A stretch of 22,762 nucleotides of DNA from a virus, in the IMG/VR virus record IMGVR_UViG_3300043640_000023, positions 1 to 22,762 of that record. One strand, given 5' to 3'. This document shows, piece by piece, positions 12,105 to 20,939 of this stretch (positions within the stretch are counted from its first letter, which is position 1; each line of letters opens with the position of its first letter). The position numbers were made by a program, and so were the translations under genes. The notes beneath the pieces were generated by a model. That model did not search any database. It saw nothing but the letters and a program-made list of their open reading frames with translations, and had not been told where the DNA came from.

Positions 12105-14810
12105 CTACTGGAACGGCGCGCCGCCCGCAATGCCGCCCGCAATTGGCAGCGGCGCCAGCGATTCCAGCAGGCGATTGCGAGTGGCGGGCGACATCTTGGC
12201 CGCCTGTGCGGGCGCTTGGCCTTTAAGCGCCGCGGCCGCAGCCAGTTCGTTCTGGTACGCCCTAACTTGCCCTGGGATGATGCGTACCCCCGGGAGCCGT
12301 CCGAAGCTGCCGAGCATCTGCGTAAATAGGTTCGCCACTGCTGACGCGGAGTTGCTATTGTTGACGGCAGCACCCGCGGGCTGAGTCGTAATGGCCCCGG
12401 CTACACGCCCAAGCCTCTCCATGCGCTGAATTTCATCAGGGCTGAACAGTACCCCCAACTTATCCCGGCCAAGCTTCGCCAGCGCGTTCTGGTAGCTGGC
12501 AACTGCCATGCCCTTGTCGCCAGTCGGGTTCGCCCTGAACGCTGCTTTGCGCAGGTATTCAGCGACCTGAGCACGGGCCTGCTGAACGGCGGTATCGTCG
12601 TTCGCCAGGGCCGTCCGGAGGGCGCCCATTTCGTTCGTGGTAGCACCGATCACGTACTTCTGAACGAACTTATCGGGGTCTTCACCCTCGAGCGCGGCCT
12701 TGAGCGCAGGGGACGCCTCTTGCTTGGAAAATCCTACTCGAGCAGCCACCCGGGCCGCATCGAACGCGCCTTTTGCGTCCGCGCCGGCAGAAGATGCTAC
12801 GGGGGCCGAGTTCAGCGCGTCACGCACCGCGCCGATCGCCTTCGCTCCTGCGGCATCGCCCTGACGATTCGCGGCGCGCTGTGCCTGCGACATAACACTG
12901 TCGATCTGTACGGCCGTATTCACGTTGAACGGCGTCTTGCCGCTGGAAATGTCATTCATCAGTCCGCGCACGCTCTCCGGCAGGAAGCGGCCGAGCATCT
13001 GGCTATCCAGGGCATCGTTGGCCTTGCTGCTGAACGCAGGAACGTCCATTTCTGCATGGCGTCCAGCGCTGTCGCGTGCCGCAGCGTACAGGTGATTTAC
13101 GGCTTCCTTGTACGGCGCATAGCTATCTTGCAGGCTCTTGATCAGCAGGTTGCCGGCTTGGTATTGATCCAATGCGCCGGGTGCGCCCATCCGATCAAAC
13201 TCGCCCGTCATCTGCTGATTCTGTCGGGCAAACCGATCCGCCAGCGCATTCTGGCCACCACCGAGGTCCACCCCGCGCAAGTTCTTCTCGCGGGCGAACT
13301 GCATAGGATCTCGGGTAACTTGACCAGTCGTAGGCTCAATACCAAGGGAATCGAAGTCGGCACGTCGAGCAATTGCGGCGGCATCGGGCACCTCTCCCGA
13401 TTGCATGGCGCTCTTGACCTGATCCCGAACGCCGTTGAGCGCCTCCTCCGGGATGCTGCTCAAGTCCTTTATGTCGGCCTGCGGGTCAGCCTGCCGAAGC
13501 GCGGCGAGGATCTGGGCATCTATATCCGCCTGCGATGCATTGCGACCCTTTAGACGCTGCGCAATGGAGGCGACCTTATCGCCAAGATAGCCGACCACCT
13601 TGGCAACTACGGGCGTCAGCACTGCGCCAGCAGCGGCACCGCCCAGGACTTGAGCCGCCTTCGATGATGCGAAGTCATCCTGATTGTTGATAACGGGCTG
13701 AATTGCCGCCGTGGCGCCCCCCGCGAGCGCACCGCGGCCTGCCAATTGAGCGGCGGTGCTGGCGCCCTTCAGCAGCCGGGCAGCAGGAAGATTGGCGGGA
13801 CTCAGGACATTACCGGCGAATCGGGCAACATCCATACCATCGCGGCCGTCCAGCACCTTCGATTGGTCGTATTCCTGATTGGCCGTCCGCACCTGACGGT
13901 CAACATCGGCGACCTGTTGGTCCATGAAGTTACGAGCGGACTCTCCGCCCAGGGCATCGGGTATAAGCCCCGTCACGCTGCGCACGCCCCGGGTAAGCAG
14001 TTGCGCCCCGCCGTCCAGAGGGTCGCGGATGGCGCCCATGAACAGGCCGCCACCTACGCCGCCCTTTAGTTCGCTCGGCGAGGTGTTTAGAGGAAGCTCA
14101 GGCTTGCCAGGAGATGCGACATGGGCCATGTGTAGCTCAAGCGCGCCGTCCGGCTCCCTTGACTCCGTAACTGGTGGCTGTAAGCCCAGGTGACTGTACA
14201 CATCCGCATCGCTGTAGCCAGCAGACTTGGCCTGCTGCAACTTGGCGGAGAAATCCTGAGATTGCCCAAGGTGCTGCGCGATTTCAGCATCCGAGTAGCC
14301 TGCATCGCGGGCAGCCTTGATCTTGGCCGATAGATCCGAGCCCGAAGCGGCCTGAGCGGACGGTAGCACGGCGCCTGCGACCTGATCACCCACGCCGCCG
14401 GAGCCCCTCAGTTGGCCGACTATCTTATCCACGTACGGCACCGTTTCCTGTGGCTTGGGGAGATACGACATCCAATTGGGATCGCCTTTCGATTGCGCCG
14501 CGGTGAGCGCCTTGTCCAGATTTCCCGGGCCAGCGTTATAAGCAGCTAGGGCCTTTCGCACGTCTCCGCCATAGTTCTGCACCAGAGCGGTCAGATAGTC
14601 GCGCCCCACCCGCGCACGCTCGCCCAGGCTGTTATCGGCAGCAGGGGCCACGCCATAACCGGGGTTCGCATTCGTCGCGTCCATGACCTGCATGCTCCCC
14701 TTGGCGCCTACCGGAGACGTGACTACGCTTCCATCCGCGTTAAGGTCCCTGCCCCCGCTCTCCGCGCCGGATACGAGGCGCACCAGATCATCGATAGTGG
14801 GTGCGGCCAT
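12105..14810 (-). CDS. Ejection protein with N-terminal lytic transglycosylase domain
   Basis: The 901-residue protein is the largest in the window. Residues about 1-135 form an SLT-type lytic transglycosylase: catalytic Glu17 (GAESGG), the GSMQVM motif (38-43) and AYNAGPG (90-96). Two copies of a 22-residue helical repeat follow, at 161-182 and 188-209, each with AGYSDA(E/D) and HLG. The middle has Gly/Ala-rich hydrophobic stretches (about 350-410) that could insert into membrane. The C-terminal half is helical and Gln/Ala-rich. It would be carried in the virion and enter the cell envelope ahead of the DNA, locally opening peptidoglycan, like P22 gp16 or T7 gp16. Position as last of three ejection-type genes supports this. 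Confidence 0.85.
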   Translation of the reverse strand: MAAPTIDDLVRLVSGAESGGRDLNADGSVVTSPVGAKGSMQVMDATNANPGYGVAPAADNSLGERARVGRDYLTALVQNYGGDVRKALAAYNAGPGNLDKALTAAQSKGDPNWMSYLPKPQETVPYVDKIVGQLRGSGGVGDQVAGAVLPSAQAASGSDLSAKIKAARDAGYSDAEIAQHLGQSQDFSAKLQQAKSAGYSDADVYSHLGLQPPVTESREPDGALELHMAHVASPGKPELPLNTSPSELKGGVGGGLFMGAIRDPLDGGAQLLTRGVRSVTGLIPDALGGESARNFMDQQVADVDRQVRTANQEYDQSKVLDGRDGMDVARFAGNVLSPANLPAARLLKGASTAAQLAGRGALAGGATAAIQPVINNQDDFASSKAAQVLGGAAAGAVLTPVVAKVVGYLGDKVASIAQRLKGRNASQADIDAQILAALRQADPQADIKDLSSIPEEALNGVRDQVKSAMQSGEVPDAAAIARRADFDSLGIEPTTGQVTRDPMQFAREKNLRGVDLGGGQNALADRFARQNQQMTGEFDRMGAPGALDQYQAGNLLIKSLQDSYAPYKEAVNHLYAAARDSAGRHAEMDVPAFSSKANDALDSQMLGRFLPESVRGLMNDISSGKTPFNVNTAVQIDSVMSQAQRAANRQGDAAGAKAIGAVRDALNSAPVASSAGADAKGAFDAARVAARVGFSKQEASPALKAALEGEDPDKFVQKYVIGATTNEMGALRTALANDDTAVQQARAQVAEYLRKAAFRANPTGDKGMAVASYQNALAKLGRDKLGVLFSPDEIQRMERLGRVAGAITTQPAGAAVNNSNSASAVANLFTQMLGSFGRLPGVRIIPGQVRAYQNELAAAAALKGQAPAQAAKMSPATRNRLLESLAPLPIAGGIAGGAPFQ

Positions 14811-14811
14811 A

Positions 14812-16014
14812 TCAGTTCCCGAAGATGTCTTTCAGGCTAGGGCGCCCAGCAGGCGCGCCAGGCGAGTTACCACGGAAAGCGGCCGGGACTTCGGCCTGAA
14901 TGCCTTGCACCGCCAGGCGCCGGTTGGCGGCCTTCTGCGCGATCACCTCCGGGCTATCGCCGATAGCAGGGAAGTACTGCTTCTTGGCGTTGTCGAATTC
15001 GCTCGGCGCGATCGCTGCGCCAGACTCCCGGCGAAGCACCGCATTGACGAAATCACGCTGCGCCTGCTCTACCTGCTGCTGTTTCGGGCTGGGGGTGACC
15101 AGGCTAGTCAATTGGCCGACGCCTGGCACTTTATTTAGTCCTGATGCGGCATTAACCATCGTTCCAAGTGCATCCCCAACATACGGAACTGCCTCCGCAA
15201 TGCCCTTCACTGTGCTGGGTCGATCAACCCCTTGCTGAGACATGTCTTCAAGAATCCGATCAGCCTCGGCCGCACGCGTCCCGAACAAGTTTGCCTTGGA
15301 TTGGCTGTCGTTCATCGTGCCATTCTTGGGCGGCAATGGCGCACCGCCCATCGTTACCGACTGCGCAGCGCCGGTCCGGTTGTTAACCACCACCGGACCA
15401 TTAGCCGTATCCAGCGGCGTCAACTGAGGATTGGCCTGCGTGTATTGCTGCTGGCTGCGAGCCAGATCAAGGCGTGTATCGTCGTTCTGCTGGGTGTGCA
15501 TCTTGTACTGCTGGTCGAACTGCTCGGCCGCCGTCAGTGCCCCCTGCTTCGCCTGCGCCACCCAATTCGGGTCATAGGTCGGCGGCAGTTGGTTCACGTC
15601 GCCACCGTATTGCGCATACATCTGCTTGGCGCGCTGGTAGCTGGCGTCGTCGGTGACCGTGCCGAGGATCTGGGCTTGCAGTTGAACGTGCTGGCGCGCC
15701 GCGTCCATCGTCGCTTTACCTTGAGCCGCGGTCGCCGTGTCTTGCTGGTTGATGAGTTGCGAGTAGGCGGGGACGGAGGTCGGCGATGCCTGGGCTACCC
15801 TCGGGATGGCTGCGCGGCTAAGGTTTCCGCTGGCGTCGAATGAAGACGGATCACGCAGGACCGCGGCGAGCGCGTTCTTTTCAGATGCGCCCTGCTGCTG
15901 TTGGTCAAGGCCAAGTTGTGCCGACTTCAGCTTGATAGCGTTCGCCAGGATGTTTTGCGGGGAATCCAGTTGCGGGCCGCGAACCTGCAAAGGAATGGAA
16001 GCGTCGAGGGCCAT
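14812..16014 (-). CDS. Internal virion / ejection protein
   Basis: The 400-residue protein is rich in Gln, Ala and Asn and predicted mostly helical. It contains GLDQQQQGASEKNALAAVL near residue 35 and a C-terminal block with RDFVNAVLRRESGAAIAPSE and YFPAIGDSPEVIAQKAANRR (about 325-370). This C-terminal pattern recurs in phage virion proteins annotated as internal or DNA-transfer proteins. The gene lies between two other ejection-type genes and ends one nucleotide before the start of the transglycosylase protein. By analogy with P22 gp20/gp7 it would form part of the DNA-translocation conduit. The exact counterpart is not resolvable from sequence. Confidence 0.75.
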   Translation of the reverse strand: MALDASIPLQVRGPQLDSPQNILANAIKLKSAQLGLDQQQQGASEKNALAAVLRDPSSFDASGNLSRAAIPRVAQASPTSVPAYSQLINQQDTATAAQGKATMDAARQHVQLQAQILGTVTDDASYQRAKQMYAQYGGDVNQLPPTYDPNWVAQAKQGALTAAEQFDQQYKMHTQQNDDTRLDLARSQQQYTQANPQLTPLDTANGPVVVNNRTGAAQSVTMGGAPLPPKNGTMNDSQSKANLFGTRAAEADRILEDMSQQGVDRPSTVKGIAEAVPYVGDALGTMVNAASGLNKVPGVGQLTSLVTPSPKQQQVEQAQRDFVNAVLRRESGAAIAPSEFDNAKKQYFPAIGDSPEVIAQKAANRRLAVQGIQAEVPAAFRGNSPGAPAGRPSLKDIFGN

Positions 16015-16023
16015 GTTTATCCT

Positions 16024-17142
16024 TTACTGATATTCCACACGCGAGGAAGCATCGCCGTACATCGAGCCATTGGCCAGATTCGACGGTGCGCCATTTTGCG
16101 GTGCGGCGCCGTATCCTGATTGCGATTGTTGATTCAACAAGTAGTTCGAAAGCGCATTTGTGCCGGTACCGATGGCTTGGTTTGCGGCATTCGCTTGCCC
16201 GACCGTCCCCGCCGCTGCGGCGTTCCCGGCCTGCAAATCATTGCTGCCGACCTGATTGGCGTAATTATTTCCCACGCCCGCCAATGCCGATGCTGACGAT
16301 TGGCCAATACCCGTCACCGCCGCCAGCTTGTTGAACAGGTTGTTCTGCGACGTGTTGTAGGAGTTGAAGCCAGTCGTATAGTCGTTGTTGTAGCGGTTGT
16401 AGGCCTGCTGGTATTCCTGGGATGCTGACCCCTGGTTGTAGTCGTTCAGGGCCTTCAGGGCGCGGCCGGAGTTAAGGCCGCCAGTTGATGCAGCAGCCTG
16501 CTTGATCTGCTGATCGCCCTGGTCGAGCCGGAACTGATAGCCTGGGTCTACTTGGAAGTCGTCAGCGCTGAACGGCTTGTAGGCTTGGTACGGGTTCAGC
16601 AGGGAACCGAAGTCGGCATTCCCTGGTTGTCCGGCCTGCCCTTGCTGCGAAACCGCTTGGGACTGCTGCGCCAATTGGTCGTTGATGGCCTTCTGTAAAC
16701 CGGCCTCATCGATAACCTGCTCGGACTGCGGCGCTTGGTAGTCAGGGTTCGGCACGTAGCCATACGACGTTCCCGCGTCTCCGCCGCCCCATTGGCTGTA
16801 GATGAACTGTGGAACATCCGGCGTCGTCGTTTTGGTAGACGTGTATTGGGGTAGCAACTGCTGACGTATCTGGTCGGCAGTCTGCTGCGGGGCGACCGGC
16901 GCACCATTGGCACTTCCGCCAAGGCCGAGCCGGTACAGCAGCGCATTCAGCCCGGCATTGCCCGCCTGTAGATACGGCTGGAAATTCTGCGTGTTCTGAT
17001 CGTAAATCTGCTTCTGGAGGGCGTTTGCATCCTCGGCGGACTGCTCCTGCTGATCGGACGCCTTACCGGCCGCGCCCGAGGATATGGCGGCACCAGCGAC
17101 CCCCGAGACGGCAATCCCTGCTCCTACTGCGGCAGCTACCAT
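16024..17142 (-). CDS. DNA transfer protein, P22 gp7-like ejection protein
   Basis: The 372-residue protein begins with a Gly/Ala-rich hydrophobic segment (residues about 2-27, VGAGIAVSGVAGAAISSGAA). A Gln/Asn-rich body follows. A conserved core (about 190-290) reads FSADDFQVDPGYQFRLDQGD, AAASTGGLNSGRALKALNDY and YNRYNNDYTTGFNSYN and ends NLFNKLAAVTGIGQ. This core is typical of phage DNA transfer proteins, and the hydrophobic N-terminus resembles the cleaved leader of P22 gp7; cleavage here is speculative. It is the first of three ejection-type genes and follows the GNAT gene by one nucleotide. Confidence 0.8.
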   Translation of the reverse strand: MVAAAVGAGIAVSGVAGAAISSGAAGKASDQQEQSAEDANALQKQIYDQNTQNFQPYLQAGNAGLNALLYRLGLGGSANGAPVAPQQTADQIRQQLLPQYTSTKTTTPDVPQFIYSQWGGGDAGTSYGYVPNPDYQAPQSEQVIDEAGLQKAINDQLAQQSQAVSQQGQAGQPGNADFGSLLNPYQAYKPFSADDFQVDPGYQFRLDQGDQQIKQAAASTGGLNSGRALKALNDYNQGSASQEYQQAYNRYNNDYTTGFNSYNTSQNNLFNKLAAVTGIGQSSASALAGVGNNYANQVGSNDLQAGNAAAAGTVGQANAANQAIGTGTNALSNYLLNQQSQSGYGAAPQNGAPSNLANGSMYGDASSRVEYQ

Positions 17143-17143
17143 T

Positions 17144-17599
17144 TCATTCCCCTAGCATCTTGCTGTACGTGGTTTCGACATGCTCGAAGCCCTTGGCCTC
17201 GAACAGTCGAGAGATATCCTTGTGCGCCTTGGTACCCATGAACCAGCGCTTGACGCCGCGGCGCTTCAATTCGGCTTCCAGGGCGTCCATAAGCTTCAGC
17301 CCACCCAATGCCCCGCGCTTATCGGGACGTAGGTACAGGATGTCCATATGGCACGTCAGGCACGTTTGGTAGTGCAGCCCAGGCGCGACGAACCCGACGA
17401 AATAGCCGACCAATTCACCCCGGTCCCTCAGCGTCAGGAATACAACCTGCCCGGCGGCGTCACGACGCAGGTATTCGGCGTATTGAGGATCAAGCGGAAC
17501 CTTGTCCTTGTTCAAGGCCAGCTCTTCCCAATGCAGCGGGAAGAGCGGCTTCATTTCCTCAAGACGCTCGGTAAGGGATTCGACCTGGGCGGTAAGCAT
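17144..17599 (-). CDS. GNAT family N-acetyltransferase
   Basis: The 151-residue protein has the GNAT layout. An N-terminal helical part is followed by central beta strands (QVVFLTLRDRGELVGYFVGF), then strand beta4 and the acetyl-CoA pyrophosphate loop in MDILYLRPDKRGALGGLKLM. A helix (DALEAELKRRG) and a final strand-helix with ISRLFEAKGFEHVETTYSK, a typical GNAT C-terminus, complete it. It would transfer an acetyl group from acetyl-CoA to an unknown amine, perhaps a virion protein or host protein. Its start overlaps the hydroxylase stop by one nucleotide (TAATG), so both are made together in the late operon between tail and ejection genes. Confidence 0.85.
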   Translation of the reverse strand: MLTAQVESLTERLEEMKPLFPLHWEELALNKDKVPLDPQYAEYLRRDAAGQVVFLTLRDRGELVGYFVGFVAPGLHYQTCLTCHMDILYLRPDKRGALGGLKLMDALEAELKRRGVKRWFMGTKAHKDISRLFEAKGFEHVETTYSKMLGE

Positions 17600-18180
17600 T
17601 ACCGGCTCGTCCGTATGTCAACGACCATCGAAATCCGGTCATCGGCGCTGTTATTGGTCACTTCGTGGACGACGCTGTTGTTGAACCAAAATACGTCGCC
17701 GCTGACCATGTTGATTTGCTCGTCTCCGCACTTGATGACGGAGCCGGGCAGGCTGTGCAGCACGACGTGAAAGCGGGTGTAGTAACGCGTTTGCTCTGGC
17801 GTATCAGCGTGGGCGAATATGCGGCCACCAGGAACAATCTTGTTGATCATTACGCGGCCCAGGCGCTCACCCTGAACCCGAGTCATCAGGTTCATGACCA
17901 GCGGCCGAGCTTCGTGCAGAATCTTGTAGGCCGGATAGTCTATTGCCTCGTATTGGTCGTGCCCGGCAAGTTGGTTTTTCTTGTACGCCTCGATCTGTTC
18001 TTTGCTTAGCCCCTCAACTTTCTCCGGGAAGCGCAGCATGATCGACTCCATCTGCTCAAACGGCCCTTGTGGGTAGTGGCGCAGGAAAGTATCTTCCTGC
18101 CACAAGTCGGGGCGACGGCGGATCGCCATTACCAGCGGATTGACATCAATGCCGTGCGCGAGGAAATGGAAGTTATTCAT
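17599..18180 (-). CDS. Aspartyl/asparaginyl beta-hydroxylase-like 2OG-Fe(II) dioxygenase
   Basis: The 193-residue protein is a double-stranded beta-helix dioxygenase of the Asp/Asn beta-hydroxylase type. Iron ligands are visible as His124-x-Asp126 (FAHADTPEQ) and His172 (NNSVVHEVTNNS), and Arg182 (DRISMVVDIR) is the likely 2-oxoglutarate anchor. The FHVVLHSLPG and GDVFWFNN stretches are typical for the fold. The N-terminal 90 residues are extra and helical (IEAYKKNQLAGHDQYEAIDY). It would hydroxylate an Asp, Asn or similar residue of a protein using oxygen and 2-oxoglutarate. Its place among tail and ejection genes suggests a virion or host-envelope target. ATGA and TAATG overlaps with its neighbours show tight coupling. 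Confidence 0.85.
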   Translation of the reverse strand: MNNFHFLAHGIDVNPLVMAIRRRPDLWQEDTFLRHYPQGPFEQMESIMLRFPEKVEGLSKEQIEAYKKNQLAGHDQYEAIDYPAYKILHEARPLVMNLMTRVQGERLGRVMINKIVPGGRIFAHADTPEQTRYYTRFHVVLHSLPGSVIKCGDEQINMVSGDVFWFNNSVVHEVTNNSADDRISMVVDIRTSR

Positions 18181-18554
18181 CGATTGAATGTATTGATAGT
18201 TGGGGCGACCGTATAGGTCAATACAACCTGATCGCCGGGGTTCAGTTCTATCAACTGGCCTACGGATGCGACGGCTACCGGAATACCGAAGCCGTTACGC
18301 ACAAAGGTGAGCGAGTTGACCGTCCCGCCTCGGATGTGAAACGCCATACGTGAGGCGGCGGTGAATGTCATGGGGGATGCGGCCGTAAACACCGGAGTGA
18401 TGGCACCCGGACTTGAATATGCCGCATCGATGGCGTTCCCGATGTTGCGAAAGAAGTTCAGCAACTCACGGGTCATAAATCCGTAGCTGGCGACTGTCCC
18501 GGCGCGATCACTCACAACCGCCGCAGTCGCGCTCAAAAGCTTCAGGAGGGCCAT
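18177..18554 (-). CDS. Small virion-associated protein, unknown function
   Basis: The 125-residue protein has an N-terminal helix (ALLKLLSATAAVVSDRAG, residues about 2-19) and a beta-rich C-terminal part with RMAFHIRGGTVNSLTFVRNG and IELNPGDQVVLTYT. This resembles a small jelly-roll-like decoration or tail protein, but I recognise no family. It overlaps the gp10-like gene upstream (TAATG) and the hydroxylase gene downstream (ATGA). It could be a substrate or partner of the modifying enzymes encoded next to it; this is a guess from position. Confidence 0.65.
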   Translation of the reverse strand: MALLKLLSATAAVVSDRAGTVASYGFMTRELLNFFRNIGNAIDAAYSSPGAITPVFTAASPMTFTAASRMAFHIRGGTVNSLTFVRNGFGIPVAVASVGQLIELNPGDQVVLTYTVAPTINTFNR

Positions 18555-19987
18555 TACATAGGCCCTACGGTGCCATCGGCGTAGGCAGCTAGGATCACCA
18601 CCGTCACAGGGTCGGTAACGCTGACCTCGAACACGCGGTTACGACCTGCACCCAATCGGCTGAAGCGGGTCCGATAGGCGTACTGTCCAATGCGTCCCAT
18701 CGAGGCGGTACGGCGGTTGCTCCACGTATGGCCGCCATCGTCGGAATAGCGCAGCATCATGCGTGGTGTCTGGCCCTGGCCTATGGCCGTCCCTACGCCA
18801 GTCTGGCCATCAACCTGCATTGAGGCAAAGAACTGCTTCTTCTGGGCGCTATTGACGCACTGCGTAGCACGCAGCCTCATCATGGCGTCGCCATCATCGG
18901 TGGGGTTGCTCAGGTCGAAGTAGTAGATGTAGCTGCGCTGATAGTCGCCAATCACATGCCAGCCGTTGAATAGCGCGTGGCAGTTGCCGCGGTGGCGATG
19001 CAGATCTCCCGTCGCTGAATCCAGATAGGCCCGCTCGTGCCAGGACTGCGAGGCCACGTCGTACACCCAAGTCGCATCGCCGGACGGGAACGTGATTACG
19101 TAGAAAAGGTGGCCTTCCTGCTGGTAGGCATAGGCGATCGCATCGTCAATACGGGAGTACTGCGCAATGGCGTACTCGATACCGTGATTGGACACGCGTA
19201 CAGGGCTTGCGCCGCCGCGAACCTGCCAGATGACGCCCTGGCCTAGCTCGTCCTTGCCCAACCACATGATGCTGTTATCGATGCTGGCGGGGCTGAATGC
19301 AGCAGCGCATCCGGTCTGGATGAAGGTATTGCCGGACCGGGTGAATCCTTGCGGATCCGAGACGAATATTTCGGTAGTCGTCTCGCCGAACAGGTAAAGC
19401 TCCCGGTGATCGGCGATGTGCGAGACGATGTTGTCAGGGCCGCCCTCGGCGCTGGCAAAGTTCAGGCCTGGCCATACCCGTATATCGCCCAGATCGGACC
19501 AAGAGAACTGCTCCGACTGCGGATCCTCGGCGATAAACGAGCCGTCGATATACGACAAGCGCTTTGCGCCGGTCGGGAAGGCTGCATCCGTGATCTGCCC
19601 GAAGGTTAGCGATGGAAAGTCATAGAAATAGCCCAGCACGCCATCAACGATGCCAAGCTGTGTCTCGTTCTGGGCGATGGATACCGGCCCCGCGCTGGTT
19701 GCCAGCTTGCCAATGATCGTCGCAACAAGCGCAGACGTTACCGAGAACAGCGTATTGCCGGACACTACCCATAGGCTACCCTTGAAAACCTGCATGCCGC
19801 GTATCTCGGCCTGACCGGTCGGCATCTGAAGCAGGCGCGTCAGGCCCGGCGCGTTGAATAGCGCCTGCGGATCCTTCGCACCCGCCGCGCCGACCTCCAG
19901 AAACAGGTTCACGCACCGTTGCGCGCTGAAATTCAAACTTCGGGACTGGTATGCAGCCCCAACGAACGGTATCGGGAAGCGCTGCAT
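18554..19987 (-). CDS. P22 gp10-like tail / packaged DNA stabilisation protein
   Basis: The 477-residue protein begins QRFPIPFVGAAYQSRSLNFS followed by AQRCVNLFLE, the classic opening of P22 gp10-type tail hub proteins. Further family-like stretches are SYIDGSFIAEDPQSEQFSWS, HRELYLFGETTTEIF and RMMLRYSDDGGHTWSNRR. In P22 this protein closes the portal channel after packaging and connects gp4 to the needle. The protein is beta-rich throughout and of normal family length. The ATG at 19987 overlaps the gp4-like stop (TGATG), so the preceding GTG codon is not needed. Together with the gp4-like gene and the coat it defines the phage as P22-like short-tailed. Confidence 0.9.
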   Translation of the reverse strand: MQRFPIPFVGAAYQSRSLNFSAQRCVNLFLEVGAAGAKDPQALFNAPGLTRLLQMPTGQAEIRGMQVFKGSLWVVSGNTLFSVTSALVATIIGKLATSAGPVSIAQNETQLGIVDGVLGYFYDFPSLTFGQITDAAFPTGAKRLSYIDGSFIAEDPQSEQFSWSDLGDIRVWPGLNFASAEGGPDNIVSHIADHRELYLFGETTTEIFVSDPQGFTRSGNTFIQTGCAAAFSPASIDNSIMWLGKDELGQGVIWQVRGGASPVRVSNHGIEYAIAQYSRIDDAIAYAYQQEGHLFYVITFPSGDATWVYDVASQSWHERAYLDSATGDLHRHRGNCHALFNGWHVIGDYQRSYIYYFDLSNPTDDGDAMMRLRATQCVNSAQKKQFFASMQVDGQTGVGTAIGQGQTPRMMLRYSDDGGHTWSNRRTASMGRIGQYAYRTRFSRLGAGRNRVFEVSVTDPVTVVILAAYADGTVGPM

Positions 19988-20682
19988 CACTGGCCCGAGA
20001 AGATATTGAACCGGCTATGCACAGGGACGCCAATGGGCATCTGGAGCGTCGGCGTGATGCGGTTCACCCGCTTGACGTTGCGCCGCGCCATGGAAGCCGT
20101 GCGCGTCACCTGTCCGGGCACGTCAGCGATGCCGGGCGACACCTCTTCAGCCAGGGAGTAGCCAAGAGCGCGCTCATAGCCGGGCGGAAGCTCGTACTCG
20201 GTATTCAGGTCGGCAAAGGACGATAGCGGCGACCAGACTGGCAAATGAAGCTCCAGCGCAGTTGCGGGAACTGGCCAGAAATAGAGCGTGCCGAACGGAT
20301 ATGCGCGGTTGTAATACACCATATCCGGGTAGGTCGATCCCACCGTCTTGATGATGATGGCAGCGTACGATTCTCGGTCACCCTGAGGCACGGGATAGTC
20401 CATGTTCCCGTTGCGCACGAACACCGAATCCTCGATGTTCAGGGGCACAGGAATGTCGATCTGCTGCCCAGGGCCGACCGTCACCGTCTGCTGATTCGCA
20501 GCTAGCGCGTAGACCACCTCGTTGATCTGGTAGACGAAGAACTCTTCCGTGCGCCATGAGTCGATCATGGTGTTCAGAACGTCGAGAGCGTCTACCTCAA
20601 GCGTGCCGTCTACGGCCTGCCCAGGATCCTTGATCCCGAGCAGGGTATAGGCTCGGTTGATCAGCTTAAGCGCTGTGGTCAT
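19987..20682 (-). CDS. P22 gp4-like tail accessory factor
   Basis: The 231-residue protein begins TTALKLINRAYTLLGIKDPG and continues ALDVLNTMIDSWRTEEFFVY, the helical pattern of P22 gp4, the first tail factor to bind the portal ring. A beta-rich middle (QTVTVGPGQQIDIPVPLNIE) and a C-terminal helix region with GYERALGYSLAEEVSPG follow. In P22, gp4 also has muralytic activity, but I cannot assign that here. It lies upstream of the gp10-like gene as in P22 and overlaps the preceding small gene by 17 nt. Confidence 0.85.
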   Translation of the reverse strand: MTTALKLINRAYTLLGIKDPGQAVDGTLEVDALDVLNTMIDSWRTEEFFVYQINEVVYALAANQQTVTVGPGQQIDIPVPLNIEDSVFVRNGNMDYPVPQGDRESYAAIIIKTVGSTYPDMVYYNRAYPFGTLYFWPVPATALELHLPVWSPLSSFADLNTEYELPPGYERALGYSLAEEVSPGIADVPGQVTRTASMARRNVKRVNRITPTLQMPIGVPVHSRFNIFSGQ

Positions 20683-20905
20683 CGATGGCCTTTTGCAGCC
20701 GCTTGACGCCCCAACGTGGGCCGGTTTCTATGCCGAGTTCCTGACACTTTTCGATCAACTCTTCGCGGTTATCCGTGTCGGGTTGATCGTCTTCGTCCAG
20801 AAATGCAGCAGGCGTATCCGCCCACCCATCTTTCAGCGCTGCATCCACATCGGAATCCTCGAACACCTTTGCAGGCTTCGATTGGTGATAGAGCCATGTA
20901 GCCAT
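20666..20905 (-). CDS. Small acidic protein upstream of tail genes
   Basis: The 79-residue protein begins MATWLYHQSKPAKVFEDSD, has a strongly acidic middle (FLDEDDQPDTDNREELIEK) and a basic C-terminal helix (GPRWGVKRLQKAIDDHSA). The N-terminal WLYHQSKPAKVF pattern is seen in short proteins placed between head and tail genes of several phages. The C-terminal part resembles a SAP/HeH-like small DNA-binding helix pair (LIEKCQELGIETG, then LQKAI), which is only suggestive. It shares 17 nt with the gp4-like gene and has AAGGAA upstream. Confidence 0.7.
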   Translation of the reverse strand: MATWLYHQSKPAKVFEDSDVDAALKDGWADTPAAFLDEDDQPDTDNREELIEKCQELGIETGPRWGVKRLQKAIDDHSA

Positions 20906-20939
20906 GATCGTTCCTTGAGTTATGGTTCCTGCAAGCCAT

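Noticed and set aside
12720-13553. Plus-strand open frame of 277 codons inside the 901-residue ejection protein gene
   Set aside because: It is antisense to a well-supported gene and has no recognisable domain; the same holds for plus-strand frames at 15232-15843 and 9689-10408.
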